Source: Streptomyces rishiriensis (GTDB lineage: Bacteria; Actinomycetota; Actinomycetes; Streptomycetales; Streptomycetaceae). Taken from it: a DNA stretch of 64,000 bases. A program made the position numbers and the translations under genes. Shown here in pieces: positions 16,363 to 25,290 of the stretch (the first letter of the stretch is position 1; every line of letters starts with the position of its first letter). Below the pieces are notes generated by a model. That model was not told where the DNA came from. It was given only the letters and a program-made list of their open reading frames with translations, and did no database searches. The DNA lies in contig NZ_JAUSWV010000002.1 in the NCBI RefSeq assembly GCF_030815485.1, forward strand, positions 992,001 to 1,056,000, in the 5' to 3' direction.

Positions 16363-17166
16363 TCAGTGCGCGGTCCAGCCGCCGTCGAGGAGCAGCGAGG
16401 TGCCTGTCACGAAGGACGCCTGCGGGCCGCACAGGTACGCGACGGCCTCGGCGACCTCCTCCGGTTCGATGAGGCGCTTGACGGCGCTGTCCCGCAGCAG
16501 CACGTCGGCGAGTACGCGTTCCTCGGGGATGCCGTGCGTACGTGCCTGGTCGGCGAGCTGCCGCTGCACGAGCGGGGTGCGCACATAGGCGGGGTTGACA
16601 CAGTTGGAGGTCACGCCATGGGGCGCGCCCTCGAGTGCGGCGGTCTTGGAGAGGCCCTCGAGGCCGTGTTTGGCGGCGACGTACGCCGACTTGTAGGCGG
16701 AGGCGCGCAGGCCGTGCACGGAGGACACGTTGACGATGCGGCCCCAGCTCTGCCCGTACATGTGGGGCAGGGCGCCGCGGATGAGCCGGAACGGCGCCTC
16801 CAGCATGACGGTGAGCACCGTGTGGAAGACGTCGGGCGGGAACTCCTCCAGCGGGGCCACCCGCTGAAGTCCGGCGTTGTTGACCAGGACGTCGGTCCCG
16901 GCGGCCGCCAGTTCGGCGGCGTCGAGGTCGGTGAGGTCCAGGACGTACGGTTCGACCGAGCCGGGCAGCGCAGCCGCGCTCAAGGCGAGCGTCTCCAGTC
17001 CTGCCGCGTCGCGGTCGACGGCGCGGACCTTGGCCCCGGCGGCCGCGAGCCGCAGCGCGCAGGCCCGTCCGATGCCGCCGGCCGCACCGGTGACGAGGGC
17101 GGTGCGGCCGCCGAGGTCGAGCGAGGGGGCGACGGGACCGGGAGCGGCGGCCTGGGGCGAAGTCAT
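16363..17166 (-). CDS. 3-hydroxybutyrate dehydrogenase (SDR family)
   Basis: A 267-residue classical short-chain dehydrogenase. It has the cofactor loop TGAAGGIG, NNAG, the catalytic Ser in VNVSSVHG and the YxxxK pair in YVAAKHG. The stretches LVNNAGLQRVAPLEEFP and SVHGLRASAYKSAYVAAKHG match NAD-dependent D-beta-hydroxybutyrate dehydrogenases closely. Reaction: (R)-3-hydroxybutyrate + NAD+ to acetoacetate + NADH, used in ketone-body or polyhydroxybutyrate breakdown. The 85-base gap to the PucR-like gene could hold its own promoter or be read through. No CoA-transferase is adjacent. Confidence 0.85.
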   Translation of the reverse strand: MTSPQAAAPGPVAPSLDLGGRTALVTGAAGGIGRACALRLAAAGAKVRAVDRDAAGLETLALSAAALPGSVEPYVLDLTDLDAAELAAAGTDVLVNNAGLQRVAPLEEFPPDVFHTVLTVMLEAPFRLIRGALPHMYGQSWGRIVNVSSVHGLRASAYKSAYVAAKHGLEGLSKTAALEGAPHGVTSNCVNPAYVRTPLVQRQLADQARTHGIPEERVLADVLLRDSAVKRLIEPEEVAEAVAYLCGPQASFVTGTSLLLDGGWTAH

Positions 17167-17175
17167 ACGGCGAGC

Positions 17176-17700
17176 CTAGGCAGCGCCGGGCCCTTGCCCC
17201 ATGTGGTCACCACCCATATTTGATGCGGGAGGGGTGGTTTCGAACCACGTGGGTTCGTCGGCGAGCGCCTGCTTGATGCGGAACAGCTGCCCGTCGCGCA
17301 TCGGGGGCAGGGCGTCCAACGCGAACCAGCCCACCTCTACGGACTCGTCGTCGTTGACCCGTGCCTCGCCGCCCACGGCCCGGCAGCGGAAGGTGATGTC
17401 CATGAACTGGCACTGATCGCCGTTCGGGTACTCCACCTTCCGGCCGGAGCGGACGAGGACGACGCGCTCGGCGGCGCAGCGCACGCCCGTCTCCTCGTAC
17501 ACCTCCCGCACCGCGCAGTCCGCGGGCTGCTCGCCGGGATCCGGGATGCCCGAGATCAGGCACCACTGGTGGTTGTCCGCGCGCTGACCCAGCAGCACCC
17601 GTCCCTCGTCGTCGAGGACGACGGCGCTGACGCCGGGGAGCCAGAGCAGCTGGTGGCCCGCGGAGGCCCGGATCTCGGTGATGAAGTCGGGAGTCGCCAT
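17176..17700 (-). CDS. NUDIX hydrolase
   Basis: A 174-residue protein with a complete Nudix box, GX5EX7REUXEEXGU, read as GIPDPGEQPADCAVREVYEETGV. The preceding QRADNHQWCLISG places the substrate pyrophosphate over the metal site. A later GDQCQFMDITFRC strand is typical of the ADP-ribose and nucleotide-sugar class, but the substrate is not certain. It ends 9 bases before the dehydrogenase start on the same strand, so the two may share a transcript. Confidence 0.9.
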   Translation of the reverse strand: MATPDFITEIRASAGHQLLWLPGVSAVVLDDEGRVLLGQRADNHQWCLISGIPDPGEQPADCAVREVYEETGVRCAAERVVLVRSGRKVEYPNGDQCQFMDITFRCRAVGGEARVNDDESVEVGWFALDALPPMRDGQLFRIKQALADEPTWFETTPPASNMGGDHMGQGPGAA

Positions 17701-17726
17701 ACGGCGACCCTATCCGGGCCGCCTGT

Positions 17727-19337
17727 TCAGCCGGTCGCGCTCCGTCGTGCCCGCGCACCGGCGCCGATCGCCCATCCCAGGCCGCCCAGGGCGACCAGCA
17801 CCAGGGCGATCTCGGGCAGGATGCCGAGCTTCGTCGCCGGCGTCTCGGAGGAGCGCAGGGGCACCTTCTGCACGAGGGAGTCCGCGACGAACATGCCGGT
17901 CTTCTGGGTGATCTTCCCGTCCGGCATGATGATCGCACTGACGCCGCTGGTGACGGGCACGGTGACGGTACGACTGTGCTCCACGGCGCGGACCCGGGAC
18001 ATGGCCAGCTGCTGGTAGGTCATCTCGCTGCGGTCGAAGGTGGCGTTGTTGCTGGGCACGGAGATCAGCTGGGCGCCGTGGGTGACGGTGTCGCGCACGG
18101 CCCAGTCGAAGGCCGCCTCGTAGCAGGTGGCGAGGCCGACCCGGGTCCCGTCCATGTCGAACACGCCCGGCTTGCTGCCCCGGCTGAAGTCCTGGCCGAC
18201 CATGGACGTCCAGTTCTCGTTGATGGCGCCGATGAACGAGCGCAGCGGGAGGTACTCGCCGAACGGCTGGACCTGCCGCTTGTCGTACGTCTGAGTGGGT
18301 CCCTCGACCGGGTCCCACAGGATCTGCTCGTTGTAGAGCTTGCCGTCCCGCTCGACCACGCCGCCGACCGAGATGGGGGCGTTGATCGCCTTGGCCGCCT
18401 TGTCGATGACGGCGGCCGCGTCGGCGTAGGCGAAGGGGTCGATGTCGGAGGAGTTCTCGGGCCACAGGACGAAGTCGGGCCGGGCGACCTTGCCCGCCTC
18501 GACCTCGGCGGCCAGGCGCTCCGTCTCGCGCGCGTGGTGGTCGAGAACGGCCCGGCGCTGGGCGTTGAACTCCAGACCGAGACGGGGCACGTTGCCCTGG
18601 ATGACGGCGACCGTCGCGGTGCCGTCCTCCGCCTTGTCGCTGACCAGTGAGCGGGCGGCCACGGCGCCGACGACCGGGACGGCCACGCTGAGCAGGGCCA
18701 GGGCGGCCGCCGACCGCCGCACCTCACCCGAGCGCCGCCGCTCCAGGACGAGGCGCACGACCTCGTACAGCCCGAAGCCGCACAGGACGACGGCGAAGCC
18801 GAGCACGGGGGTGCCGCCGACCGCGGCGAGGGGCAGGAAGACGCCGTCCGCCTGGCCGAAGGCGATCTTGCCCCAGGGGAAGCCGCGGAAGGGCACGCGC
18901 GCGCGTGCCGCCTCGCCGGCGACCCAGAGCGCAGCCGCCCACAACGGCCAGGCCGGCAGCTTCGACACGGCCGCGACGCCCACGCCGACCAGCGCGACGA
19001 AGACCGCCTCGATGACCACCAGGGCGAGCCAGGGCCCGGGGCCGACCTCGACGCCGGTCCACACCAGGAGCGGCAGCAGGAAGCCCAGCCCGAAGAGGTA
19101 GCCGAGACCGAGGGCCGCCTTCCAGCTGCGCCCGCGCAGCACCCAGCCGAGGACGGCGAAGGCCGGCAGCGCCAGCCACCACAGGGTGCGCGGCGGGAAA
19201 CTGACGTAGAGCAGCACTCCGGAGAGCGCCGCTGCGGCGGCCGGGACGAGGCGCAGGAGCCGCGCTGCGCGCGGGACCCGCGCGGCCTGGGGCTCCTGCT
19301 GGTCCGGCTGGCCCACGGAAGGTGCGGTGACGGTCAC
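17727..19337 (-). CDS. lnt: Apolipoprotein N-acyltransferase
   Basis: A 536-residue membrane enzyme that adds the third acyl chain to the N-terminal cysteine of lipoproteins. The N-terminal half carries about six transmembrane helices. The C-terminal nitrilase domain has Glu in VLWPENSSD, Lys in YDKRQVQPFGEYLP and Cys in LATCYEAAFD, equivalent to the Glu-Lys-Cys triad of E. coli Lnt. A last helix anchors the C-terminus. I chose the GTG at 19337, where the protein begins VTVTAPSVGQ. The usual actinobacterial partner, the dolichol-phosphate-mannose synthase Ppm1, is not adjacent. Confidence 0.92.
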   Translation of the reverse strand: MTVTAPSVGQPDQQEPQAARVPRAARLLRLVPAAAAALSGVLLYVSFPPRTLWWLALPAFAVLGWVLRGRSWKAALGLGYLFGLGFLLPLLVWTGVEVGPGPWLALVVIEAVFVALVGVGVAAVSKLPAWPLWAAALWVAGEAARARVPFRGFPWGKIAFGQADGVFLPLAAVGGTPVLGFAVVLCGFGLYEVVRLVLERRRSGEVRRSAAALALLSVAVPVVGAVAARSLVSDKAEDGTATVAVIQGNVPRLGLEFNAQRRAVLDHHARETERLAAEVEAGKVARPDFVLWPENSSDIDPFAYADAAAVIDKAAKAINAPISVGGVVERDGKLYNEQILWDPVEGPTQTYDKRQVQPFGEYLPLRSFIGAINENWTSMVGQDFSRGSKPGVFDMDGTRVGLATCYEAAFDWAVRDTVTHGAQLISVPSNNATFDRSEMTYQQLAMSRVRAVEHSRTVTVPVTSGVSAIIMPDGKITQKTGMFVADSLVQKVPLRSSETPATKLGILPEIALVLVALGGLGWAIGAGARARRSATG

Positions 19338-19483
19338 TCCGGGAGTGTACGGCGAGTGACCTTTTGGCCGACAGCGCAGTCCGTGGGACGGTCTCCGCTT
19401 CCCGTACAACCCGGCGCAACTCATCCACAGACCGCCGCCCATCCGCCCGGCCGCCTGCCCTCGGCGTCTGCCCGGTGCGGACG

Positions 19484-20065
19484 TCAGGATCTGGCTTCGG
19501 GGGTGGTCGTCCGCAGCCGGGCCCTGATGACCCGCACCGCCGACTCCGCGTCGTCCACGGTGATCGTGAACGTGTGGCCGTCCCACAGCCGCAGCACCAC
19601 GCCCTCGCCACGGCGGACCACGACGGCCGTGCCCTTCTCCGGCCGCCAGCGGTAGCCCCAGCCGCCCCAGTGGCGCGGAGTGACGAGCGGTTCGAAGTCG
19701 GCCCCGGCGACATGGGCCAGCGGGATCCGGCGGCGCGGCAGCCCGATGTGGCCGCAGCGCACCTCGAGCGAGTCCTTGTCGAGCTTCAGATCGACGTGGA
19801 CGAAGGCGAGGGTGCCGAACAGAACCAGCAACCCGGCGGCGATACAGCCGACGACGGACATGGCGAGCGGGGCGATGCCGGACGTCCACGCGGACTGGAC
19901 GGCGAGCTCGATGCCGAGCGCCATGCAGGCGGCTCCGACGAGCGCCAGCAGCCACTGGAACCGGTTGGTGGCGCGCCCGGTCCAGACGTCGGGATGCGGG
20001 GCGTCGGCATGCGGGACGTCGGGAAGCGGGATGCTCTCGTCGTGGGGGTGGTCCCTCATATTCAT
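19484..20065 (-). CDS. Two-helix membrane protein with PH-like C-terminal domain
   Basis: About 193 residues: a polar His/Asp/Pro-rich N-terminus, two hydrophobic helices at about 40-65 and 70-95, then a beta-rich domain with GHIGLPRRRIPLAHVAGADF and RWRPEKGTAVVVRRGEGVVL. This pattern resembles the small DUF3093/bacterial-PH membrane proteins of actinobacteria. Function is unknown. ATG codons at 20065 and 20059 and an upstream GTG at 20098 are all possible, and none has a strong ribosome site. Confidence 0.7.
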   Translation of the reverse strand: MNMRDHPHDESIPLPDVPHADAPHPDVWTGRATNRFQWLLALVGAACMALGIELAVQSAWTSGIAPLAMSVVGCIAAGLLVLFGTLAFVHVDLKLDKDSLEVRCGHIGLPRRRIPLAHVAGADFEPLVTPRHWGGWGYRWRPEKGTAVVVRRGEGVVLRLWDGHTFTITVDDAESAVRVIRARLRTTTPEARS

Positions 20066-20164
20066 GAGGTTACTCAGGTTTCGCTGCGCCGCCAGCACGT
20101 AGCGCAGGGTGACTGCTCCGCCGCGGCGACGGGCGGCTCCGAGGCGCCTGCCGGTGCCCGGGGG

Positions 20165-20950
20165 TCACTGGGCGGGGCTGACGGCCTCCAGAAGCCGGCC
20201 TTCCGCGTAGGCGAGGGCGGGCGCCGGGAGAGCGCCCGGACGGCCGCTGAGGAGCACGGTCACCGTGCCGAGCGGCGCCGCCTCGGGCGCGGGGCGCGCG
20301 CCGATGCGGCGCAGTGCCTGCGCGGCCACGGCGCCGGCCGAGCCGTGCAGGACGAGCGGCGGTCGCCCGGGGCGCTGCACGGCGGCCCGGATGCGGTCGG
20401 CGACCAGTTCGTAGTGGGTGCACCCCAGGACGACGGTCGTCACTTCCTCCGGGGTGAGGGCGGCGGCCGAGGTGATCGCGGCGTCGATCGCCGCCTCGTC
20501 CGCCTGCTCGACGGCCTCCGCCAGTCCCCAGCAGGGCACCTCGGCGACGGTGACATCCCCGGCGAAGTCCCGGATGAGGTTGCGCTGGTAAGGGCTGCCT
20601 GTGGTGGCGGGGGTGGCCCAGATGGCGACGGGGCCGCCGCCGGCCGCGGCCGGCTTGATCGCCGGGACGGTGCCGATCACCGGGATGCCAGGTTCGAGGA
20701 GGGTCCGCAGCGCGGGCAGGGCGTGGACGGTCGCCGTGTTGCAGCCGACGATGAGTGCCTCGGGCCGGTGCGCGGCGGCGGCCGCGGCGACGGCCACGGC
20801 TCGCTCGGTGAGGTCCTGCGGGGTGCGCGGTCCCCAGGGCATGCCGTCGGGGTCGAGGGAGAGCACGAGATCGGCGTCGGGCCGCAGGCGCCGTACCTCG
20901 GCGGTGGCCGCCAGCAGGCCGATTCCGGAGTCCATGAGCGCGATCTTCAC
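20165..20950 (-). CDS. Aspartate/glutamate racemase family protein
   Basis: A 261-residue protein with the two cofactor-free racemase cysteines in VGCNTATVHALP and VVLGCTHYELV, and the N-terminal DSGIGLLA that replaces the DSGVGG of MurI. It is a clear MurI relative but diverged at the substrate loop: LSLDPDGMPWGPRTPQDL replaces the usual YxGDTxRxPYG. It is therefore likely a paralogue of the essential glutamate racemase rather than MurI itself. No cell-wall genes are adjacent. Confidence 0.8.
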   Translation of the reverse strand: MKIALMDSGIGLLAATAEVRRLRPDADLVLSLDPDGMPWGPRTPQDLTERAVAVAAAAAAHRPEALIVGCNTATVHALPALRTLLEPGIPVIGTVPAIKPAAAGGGPVAIWATPATTGSPYQRNLIRDFAGDVTVAEVPCWGLAEAVEQADEAAIDAAITSAAALTPEEVTTVVLGCTHYELVADRIRAAVQRPGRPPLVLHGSAGAVAAQALRRIGARPAPEAAPLGTVTVLLSGRPGALPAPALAYAEGRLLEAVSPAQ

Positions 20951-21007
20951 CCGGCCACCATAGACGATGTGCTCTTGCGGCCCGGCGGCGTGGGGCAGAC
21001 TGCGCGC

Positions 21008-22183
21008 GTGAGCGCCATCGTGTGGATCGCCGCCGTGACTCTGGCCGCCTGGCTGTGGCTTCTGCTCTGTCAGGGCTTCTTCTGGCGGACCGACGTCAGG
21101 CTGCCGGCCCGGGAGGAGCCGCGGGAGTGGCCGTCCGTCTGCGTCGTCGTCCCCGCGCGCGACGAGGCGGCGGTGCTGCCCGCGAGCCTGCCCTCCCTAC
21201 TGGCGCAGGACTACCCGGGGCGGGCGGAGATCTTCCTCGTCGACGACGGCAGCTCCGACGGAACGGGAGAACTGGCGCGCACACTCGCCCGGCAGCGGGG
21301 CGGGCTCCCGCTGACCGTGGACTCGCCGGGCGAACCTCCCGAGGGCTGGACCGGGAAACTGTGGGCGGTACGCCACGGCATCGGCCTGGCACGCGCGCGT
21401 GAGCCCGAGTACCTCCTCCTCACGGACGCCGACATCGCGCACCGGCCCGACAGTCTGCGGGAGCTGGTGGCGGCGGCGCGCGCCGGAGGGTTCGACGTCG
21501 TCTCCCAGATGGCGCGGCTGCGGGTGGAGAGCCTGTGGGAGCGGCTGGTGGTGCCGGCCTTCGTCTACTTCTTCGCGCAGCTCTACCCCTTCCGGCGGAT
21601 CGGCCGACGGGGGGCGCGGACGGCGGCCGCGGCCGGGGGCTGTGTCCTGCTGCGCACCGACGCCGCCGAGCGGGCGCGGATCCCGGACGCCATCCGGCAC
21701 GCCGTCATCGACGACGTGGCGCTCGCGCGGGCCGTGAAGGGCGCGGGGGGCCACATCTGGCTGGGGCTCGCCGACCGCGTGGACAGCGTGCGCCCCTACC
21801 CGAGGCTGCACGATCTGTGGCGGATGGTCTCGCGCAGCGCCTACGCCCAGTTGCGGCACAGTCCGCTGCTGCTGACCGGCACGGTGCTCGGCCTCGCGCT
21901 GGTGTACCTGGTGCCTCCGTCGGCGCTGGTCGGCGGGCTCGCCGCCGGCAGCACGGTCACCGCGGTGCTCGGCGGTCTGGCATGGCTGGTGATGGCGGGG
22001 ACGTACGTGCCGATGCTGCGCTACTACCGTCAGCCGCTGTGGCTCGCTCCGCTGCTGCCGTTCACCGCGTTCCTCTATCTGCTGATGACGGTCGACTCCG
22101 CGGTGCAGCACTACCGGGGACGGGGCGCCGCCTGGAAGGGCCGCACCTACGCCCGTCCGGAGGCCGTCGCGGACGAGGGCTGA
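21008..22183 (+). CDS. HpnB-like glycosyltransferase family 2 protein
   Basis: A 391-residue protein with an N-terminal membrane helix, a GT-A domain (VCVVVPARDEAAVLPASLPSL, FLVDDGSSDGTGELA, LLTDADIAH, VIDDVALARAVKGAGG) and about three C-terminal helices. The order matches the hopanoid-associated glycosyltransferase HpnB, including PPEGWTGKLWAVRHGI and SVRPYPRLHDLWRMVSRSAY. No squalene/hopene or other hpn genes lie in the window, so a role in hopanoid decoration is only a family-based guess. The GTG start is preceded by CAGACT at 20996-21001, suggesting a leaderless message. Confidence 0.85.
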   Translation: MSAIVWIAAVTLAAWLWLLLCQGFFWRTDVRLPAREEPREWPSVCVVVPARDEAAVLPASLPSLLAQDYPGRAEIFLVDDGSSDGTGELARTLARQRGGLPLTVDSPGEPPEGWTGKLWAVRHGIGLARAREPEYLLLTDADIAHRPDSLRELVAAARAGGFDVVSQMARLRVESLWERLVVPAFVYFFAQLYPFRRIGRRGARTAAAAGGCVLLRTDAAERARIPDAIRHAVIDDVALARAVKGAGGHIWLGLADRVDSVRPYPRLHDLWRMVSRSAYAQLRHSPLLLTGTVLGLALVYLVPPSALVGGLAAGSTVTAVLGGLAWLVMAGTYVPMLRYYRQPLWLAPLLPFTAFLYLLMTVDSAVQHYRGRGAAWKGRTYARPEAVADEG

Positions 22184-22189
22184 GCCGGC

Positions 22190-22221
22190 GCACCGGGCCC
22201 CGCCGGGACGGGGCCCGGTGC
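22190..22221. terminator. Bidirectional GC hairpin between glycosyltransferase and TerD gene
   Basis: Perfect 13-base arms (22190-22202, GCACCGGGCCCCG, and 22209-22221) surround a 6-base loop. It lies 6 bases after one stop and 10 bases before the convergent one. Confidence 0.85.
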
Positions 22222-22231
22222 GTCGGGACCT

Positions 22232-23533
22232 CTATTTGCGGCCCGGCGTCCAGTTCATGCCCCAGCCGTAGGTGTAGTCGACGGTCCGCTGCGGGCTCAC
22301 CCCGCGCTCGGGCACCAGGTAGCGGGCCTCGCGCTGGACGACCATGTCACCGCCGCTGTTGGTGATCAGCGCGAGCGCGCACACCGTGGAGGGGACCGTG
22401 CACTCGTCCAGGGAGAAGTCGATCGCGGCGCCGAACTGCGGCTGCAACGTGACCGTGGCGTGCAGGTCGGCGAAGGAACGGGCGCCTTCGTAGATGGTCA
22501 CGAAGACGAGGATGCGCCGGAAGTCGTTCATGTGGTCGAGGTTCACGGTGAGGTTCTCACCGCTCGTCACGGCGCCGGTACGGTCGTCGCCGTCGAGGTG
22601 GATGTACGGCGGCTGGTGCAGGGCGCCGAAGGCGTTGCCGAGGGCCTGGACCACACCCTTGCGGCCGTCGGCGAGCTCGAACAGGGCGCACAGGTCGAGG
22701 TCGAGGTCGTTGTGCATGGCGACCGCGCGACCGCGCTTGCTGCCCCATCCGGAGAACTGCTTGCGCACCTCCCAGTTCAGGTTCACGCGCAGGGCGCCCG
22801 AGGTGCCGCCCTGCTTGCTCAGGGACACCGAAGGGGCGGCCTTGGTCAGCGTCACCTTGGTCAGCCGGACCGGCGCGACGGGCGGAGCCGGCGGCGGGGG
22901 CGGAGCCTGGTGGACGGGCGGGGGCACGGTGGCGGGGAAGGCGGGCATGGTCGGCTGCTGCGCCGGCGGGACCTGCCGGACCGGCGGGGCGGGGGCGACC
23001 GCCTGCTGTGGTTCGTCCACGGCGATCCCGAAGTCGGTGGCCAGGCCTTCGAGGCCGCTGCCGTAGCCCTGGCCGACGGCCCGGAACTTCCAGGCGCCCT
23101 GGCGACGGTAGAACTCCCCCAGGACGAAGGCCGTCTCCACCGTCGCGCCGGCGCTGTCGAACCGCGCCACGACGGTGCCCTGCGCCGCGTCCCGTACCTC
23201 GATGTAGAGGTCCGGCACCTGGCCGAACGAGCCGCCGTCCGACGAAGCCGCGAGGACGATGGTCTCGATCGCGGGCTCCACGCGTGCGAGGTCGACGAGA
23301 AGGCTGTCGGTCACCCGGCCCCCGGCGTCGCGCTTGCCCTCGTGGCGGACGGCTCCGGAGGAGTGGGCGGGCTGGTTGTAGAAGACGAAGTCCGCGTCGG
23401 AACGGACCTTTCCGCCCACCAGCAGCAGGGCCGACGCGTCCGTGTCCGGAACGCCCGTTCCCGAGCGCCAGCCCAGTTCGACCCGCAGGGCCGTGGTCGG
23501 CACCGGAGCATTGGACCCCTTCGACATTGACAT
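22232..23533 (-). CDS. TerD-family protein with two TerD-like domains
   Basis: A 433-residue protein. Residues about 10-175 form a canonical TerD domain ([66 protein letters not shown]). A Pro/Gln/Ala-rich linker at about 180-240 leads to a second calcium-binding-like domain ([35 protein letters not shown]). TerD proteins bind calcium and belong to the Ter stress network, named from tellurite resistance and now tied to envelope stress and phage defence. In streptomycetes they are multicopy. GGGGGC precedes the chosen ATG; ATGs at 23545 and 23527 are alternatives. It is divergent from a DUF6643 gene. Confidence 0.9.
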   Translation of the reverse strand: MSMSKGSNAPVPTTALRVELGWRSGTGVPDTDASALLLVGGKVRSDADFVFYNQPAHSSGAVRHEGKRDAGGRVTDSLLVDLARVEPAIETIVLAASSDGGSFGQVPDLYIEVRDAAQGTVVARFDSAGATVETAFVLGEFYRRQGAWKFRAVGQGYGSGLEGLATDFGIAVDEPQQAVAPAPPVRQVPPAQQPTMPAFPATVPPPVHQAPPPPPAPPVAPVRLTKVTLTKAAPSVSLSKQGGTSGALRVNLNWEVRKQFSGWGSKRGRAVAMHNDLDLDLCALFELADGRKGVVQALGNAFGALHQPPYIHLDGDDRTGAVTSGENLTVNLDHMNDFRRILVFVTIYEGARSFADLHATVTLQPQFGAAIDFSLDECTVPSTVCALALITNSGGDMVVQREARYLVPERGVSPQRTVDYTYGWGMNWTPGRK

Positions 23534-23812
23534 GTACGCCCCCATCGCGTGTCGGTGCACCGGGCCGCGCGCCTCGGCACCCTCGGGTTGTCTTTGCGGC
23601 CAACCTATTCCGAGGGACGGCGATCTCCCATCGGGAGCACGGGATCAGCCCTGACCAACCGCTGGTAACCCGCTGAGAACCGGGCCTTTACACGATCGGA
23701 AGGACGCTCGCCGTCCCTTTTCCCCAAGTTCGCTCGCATTGGGGGTCCGAGGTCACCGCGGACACGGAAATCAACCCTCTTATCGGTCTCCCCAACCAGC
23801 ACATCGTGGGCT

Positions 23813-23818
23813 TAACTT
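23813..23818 (+). promoter_or_regulatory. -10 element TAACTT placed for a leaderless DUF6643 message
   Basis: TAACTT ends 7 bases before the ATG at 23826, and no ribosome-binding site lies between. That is the spacing expected when transcription begins at the start codon. No clear -35 is seen. Confidence 0.4.
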
Positions 23819-23825
23819 ATGTGCC

Positions 23826-24245
23826 ATGACCTCCCCCCGCTCCACCTATGGCGGCGGCTACTACGCCTCCTTCCCGGACACTCCGATCTACGACTCGCTC
23901 GTGGCCGAGCGGGGCACCCCGCAGATCGCCCCGATCCGGGTCCCCGCCGCGTACGACATGGGCAACAGCCACCTGCCCGCGCTGCCGTCGGCGCTGCCCG
24001 CCCTCTCCGCGGGCCCCTCGCAGGCCTACGGCTACCCGCAGGCGCAGCAGCCCGCGCCGTTGCAGCAGGCTCCGGCGGCGTACATCCCGCAGCAGGCGCC
24101 GCGCGGCTACCCCGGACCCCAGGCGCAGCAGCAGCCGCGTCCGGCGGGCCCCGGCACGGGCTACGACGCCATGCGTCCGGCCGCTCCCCGGCCCGCCGCG
24201 CCCCAGTACCAGGACCCGTACAACCAGCAGTACCGGGGTTACTGA
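23826..24245 (+). CDS. DUF6643 family Pro/Gln/Tyr-rich protein
   Basis: A 139-residue protein. The first 45 residues are conserved among streptomycetes (YGGGYYASFPDTPIYDSLVAER then QIAPIRVPAAYD). The remainder is a disordered stretch rich in Pro, Gln, Ala and Tyr ending NQQYRGY. No domain, signal peptide or membrane helix is seen. It is divergent from the TerD gene and 39 bases upstream of the MOSC gene. Low-complexity tails of this kind may mediate weak multivalent contacts, but the function is unknown. Confidence 0.8.
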   Translation: MTSPRSTYGGGYYASFPDTPIYDSLVAERGTPQIAPIRVPAAYDMGNSHLPALPSALPALSAGPSQAYGYPQAQQPAPLQQAPAAYIPQQAPRGYPGPQAQQQPRPAGPGTGYDAMRPAAPRPAAPQYQDPYNQQYRGY

Positions 24246-24284
24246 GCCCACGGGGTCGTCGGCGCCACCTGGCAGGATGACCCC

Positions 24285-25109
24285 ATGGGGTATGCGGAGC
24301 TGCTGTCGATTCACGTCCATCCGGTCAAGGCGTTCCGGGGCCAGGCGCCCCGGGAAGCCGTCGTGGAGCCCTGGGGGCTGGCCGGTGACCGACGCTGGGC
24401 GCTGATCGACGACGGGGGAAAGGTCGTCACGCAACGTCAGCAGCCGCGCCTCGCGCTGGCCGCCGCCGAGCTCCTGCCCGGCGGCGGTGTCCGGCTGTCC
24501 GCGCCCGGCCTGGAGCCGCTGACGGTGCCGGTGCCCGACCCGGTGGGCACGGTGTCGATGGAGATCTTCCGTGACAAGGTGGAGGGGGTCCTCGCCGACG
24601 ACGCCGCGCACGCCTGGTGCAGCGCCCACCTCGGCGCCCACGTGCGGCTGGTGCACATGGACGACCCCGCGACCCGCCGGCCCGTCGACCCCGGGTACGC
24701 GCTGCCCGGCGAGACGGTGACCTTCGCCGACGGATATCCCCTGCTGGCCACCACGACCGCTTCGCTGGACGCCCTCAACTCGCTGATCCTCCAGGGCGAG
24801 CACGCCGAGGAGGGTCCGCTGCCGATGAACCGTTTCCGGCCGAACCTGGTGCTGACAGGCACCGAACCGTGGGCGGAGGACGGCTGGTCCCGCCTCGCGG
24901 TCGGCGAGGTCGAGTTCCGGGTCGCCAAGCCCTGCGGCCGATGCGTCGTGACCACCACCGACCAGGGCGGCGCGACCCGCGGCAAGGAACCCCTTCTCAC
25001 CCTGGGCCGGCATCGGCGCATCGGCGGCAAGCTGGTCTTCGGACAGAACCTGGTGCCCCTCGGTCACGGCACGGTCGCAGTCGGGGATCCCGTGCGCGTC
25101 ACCGCATAG
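24285..25109 (+). CDS. MOSC-domain molybdenum-cofactor-type sulfur carrier protein
   Basis: A 274-residue protein with an N-terminal MOSC beta-barrel (LLSIHVHPVKAFRGQAP, WGLAGDRRWALID) and a C-terminal MOSC domain (MNRFRPNLVLTGTEPW, AKPCGRCVVTTTDQ). The cysteine of the KPCGRC motif is where family members carry sulfur or bind Moco. Eukaryotic relatives (mARC) reduce N-hydroxylated compounds. The bacterial role is mostly unknown. CAGGAT lies 6 bases before the ATG without a ribosome site, so the message may be leaderless. A hairpin follows the stop. Confidence 0.9.
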   Translation: MGYAELLSIHVHPVKAFRGQAPREAVVEPWGLAGDRRWALIDDGGKVVTQRQQPRLALAAAELLPGGGVRLSAPGLEPLTVPVPDPVGTVSMEIFRDKVEGVLADDAAHAWCSAHLGAHVRLVHMDDPATRRPVDPGYALPGETVTFADGYPLLATTTASLDALNSLILQGEHAEEGPLPMNRFRPNLVLTGTEPWAEDGWSRLAVGEVEFRVAKPCGRCVVTTTDQGGATRGKEPLLTLGRHRRIGGKLVFGQNLVPLGHGTVAVGDPVRVTA

Positions 25110-25111
25110 TT

Positions 25112-25132
25112 CCGGCCTGAACGGGAGGCCGG
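25112..25132 (+). terminator. Hairpin directly after the MOSC gene
   Basis: CCGGCCT and AGGCCGG form 7-base arms with a 7-base loop, starting 2 bases after the TAG stop. Confidence 0.7.
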
Positions 25133-25290
25133 GCGATCCGCGGGAACCCCCGCCCGGCGCCGGAGCGTTGGGATCGGGTGAGACGTTCATGAGGGGTCCC
25201 GGGCTCTGGTGATTTCGCTCTCTCTTCCCCGGGCTCGCGCGCGAACGGCTCCGACGGGGGTTATCACGGAGCGGGAAGGGGGTGCGGGCG

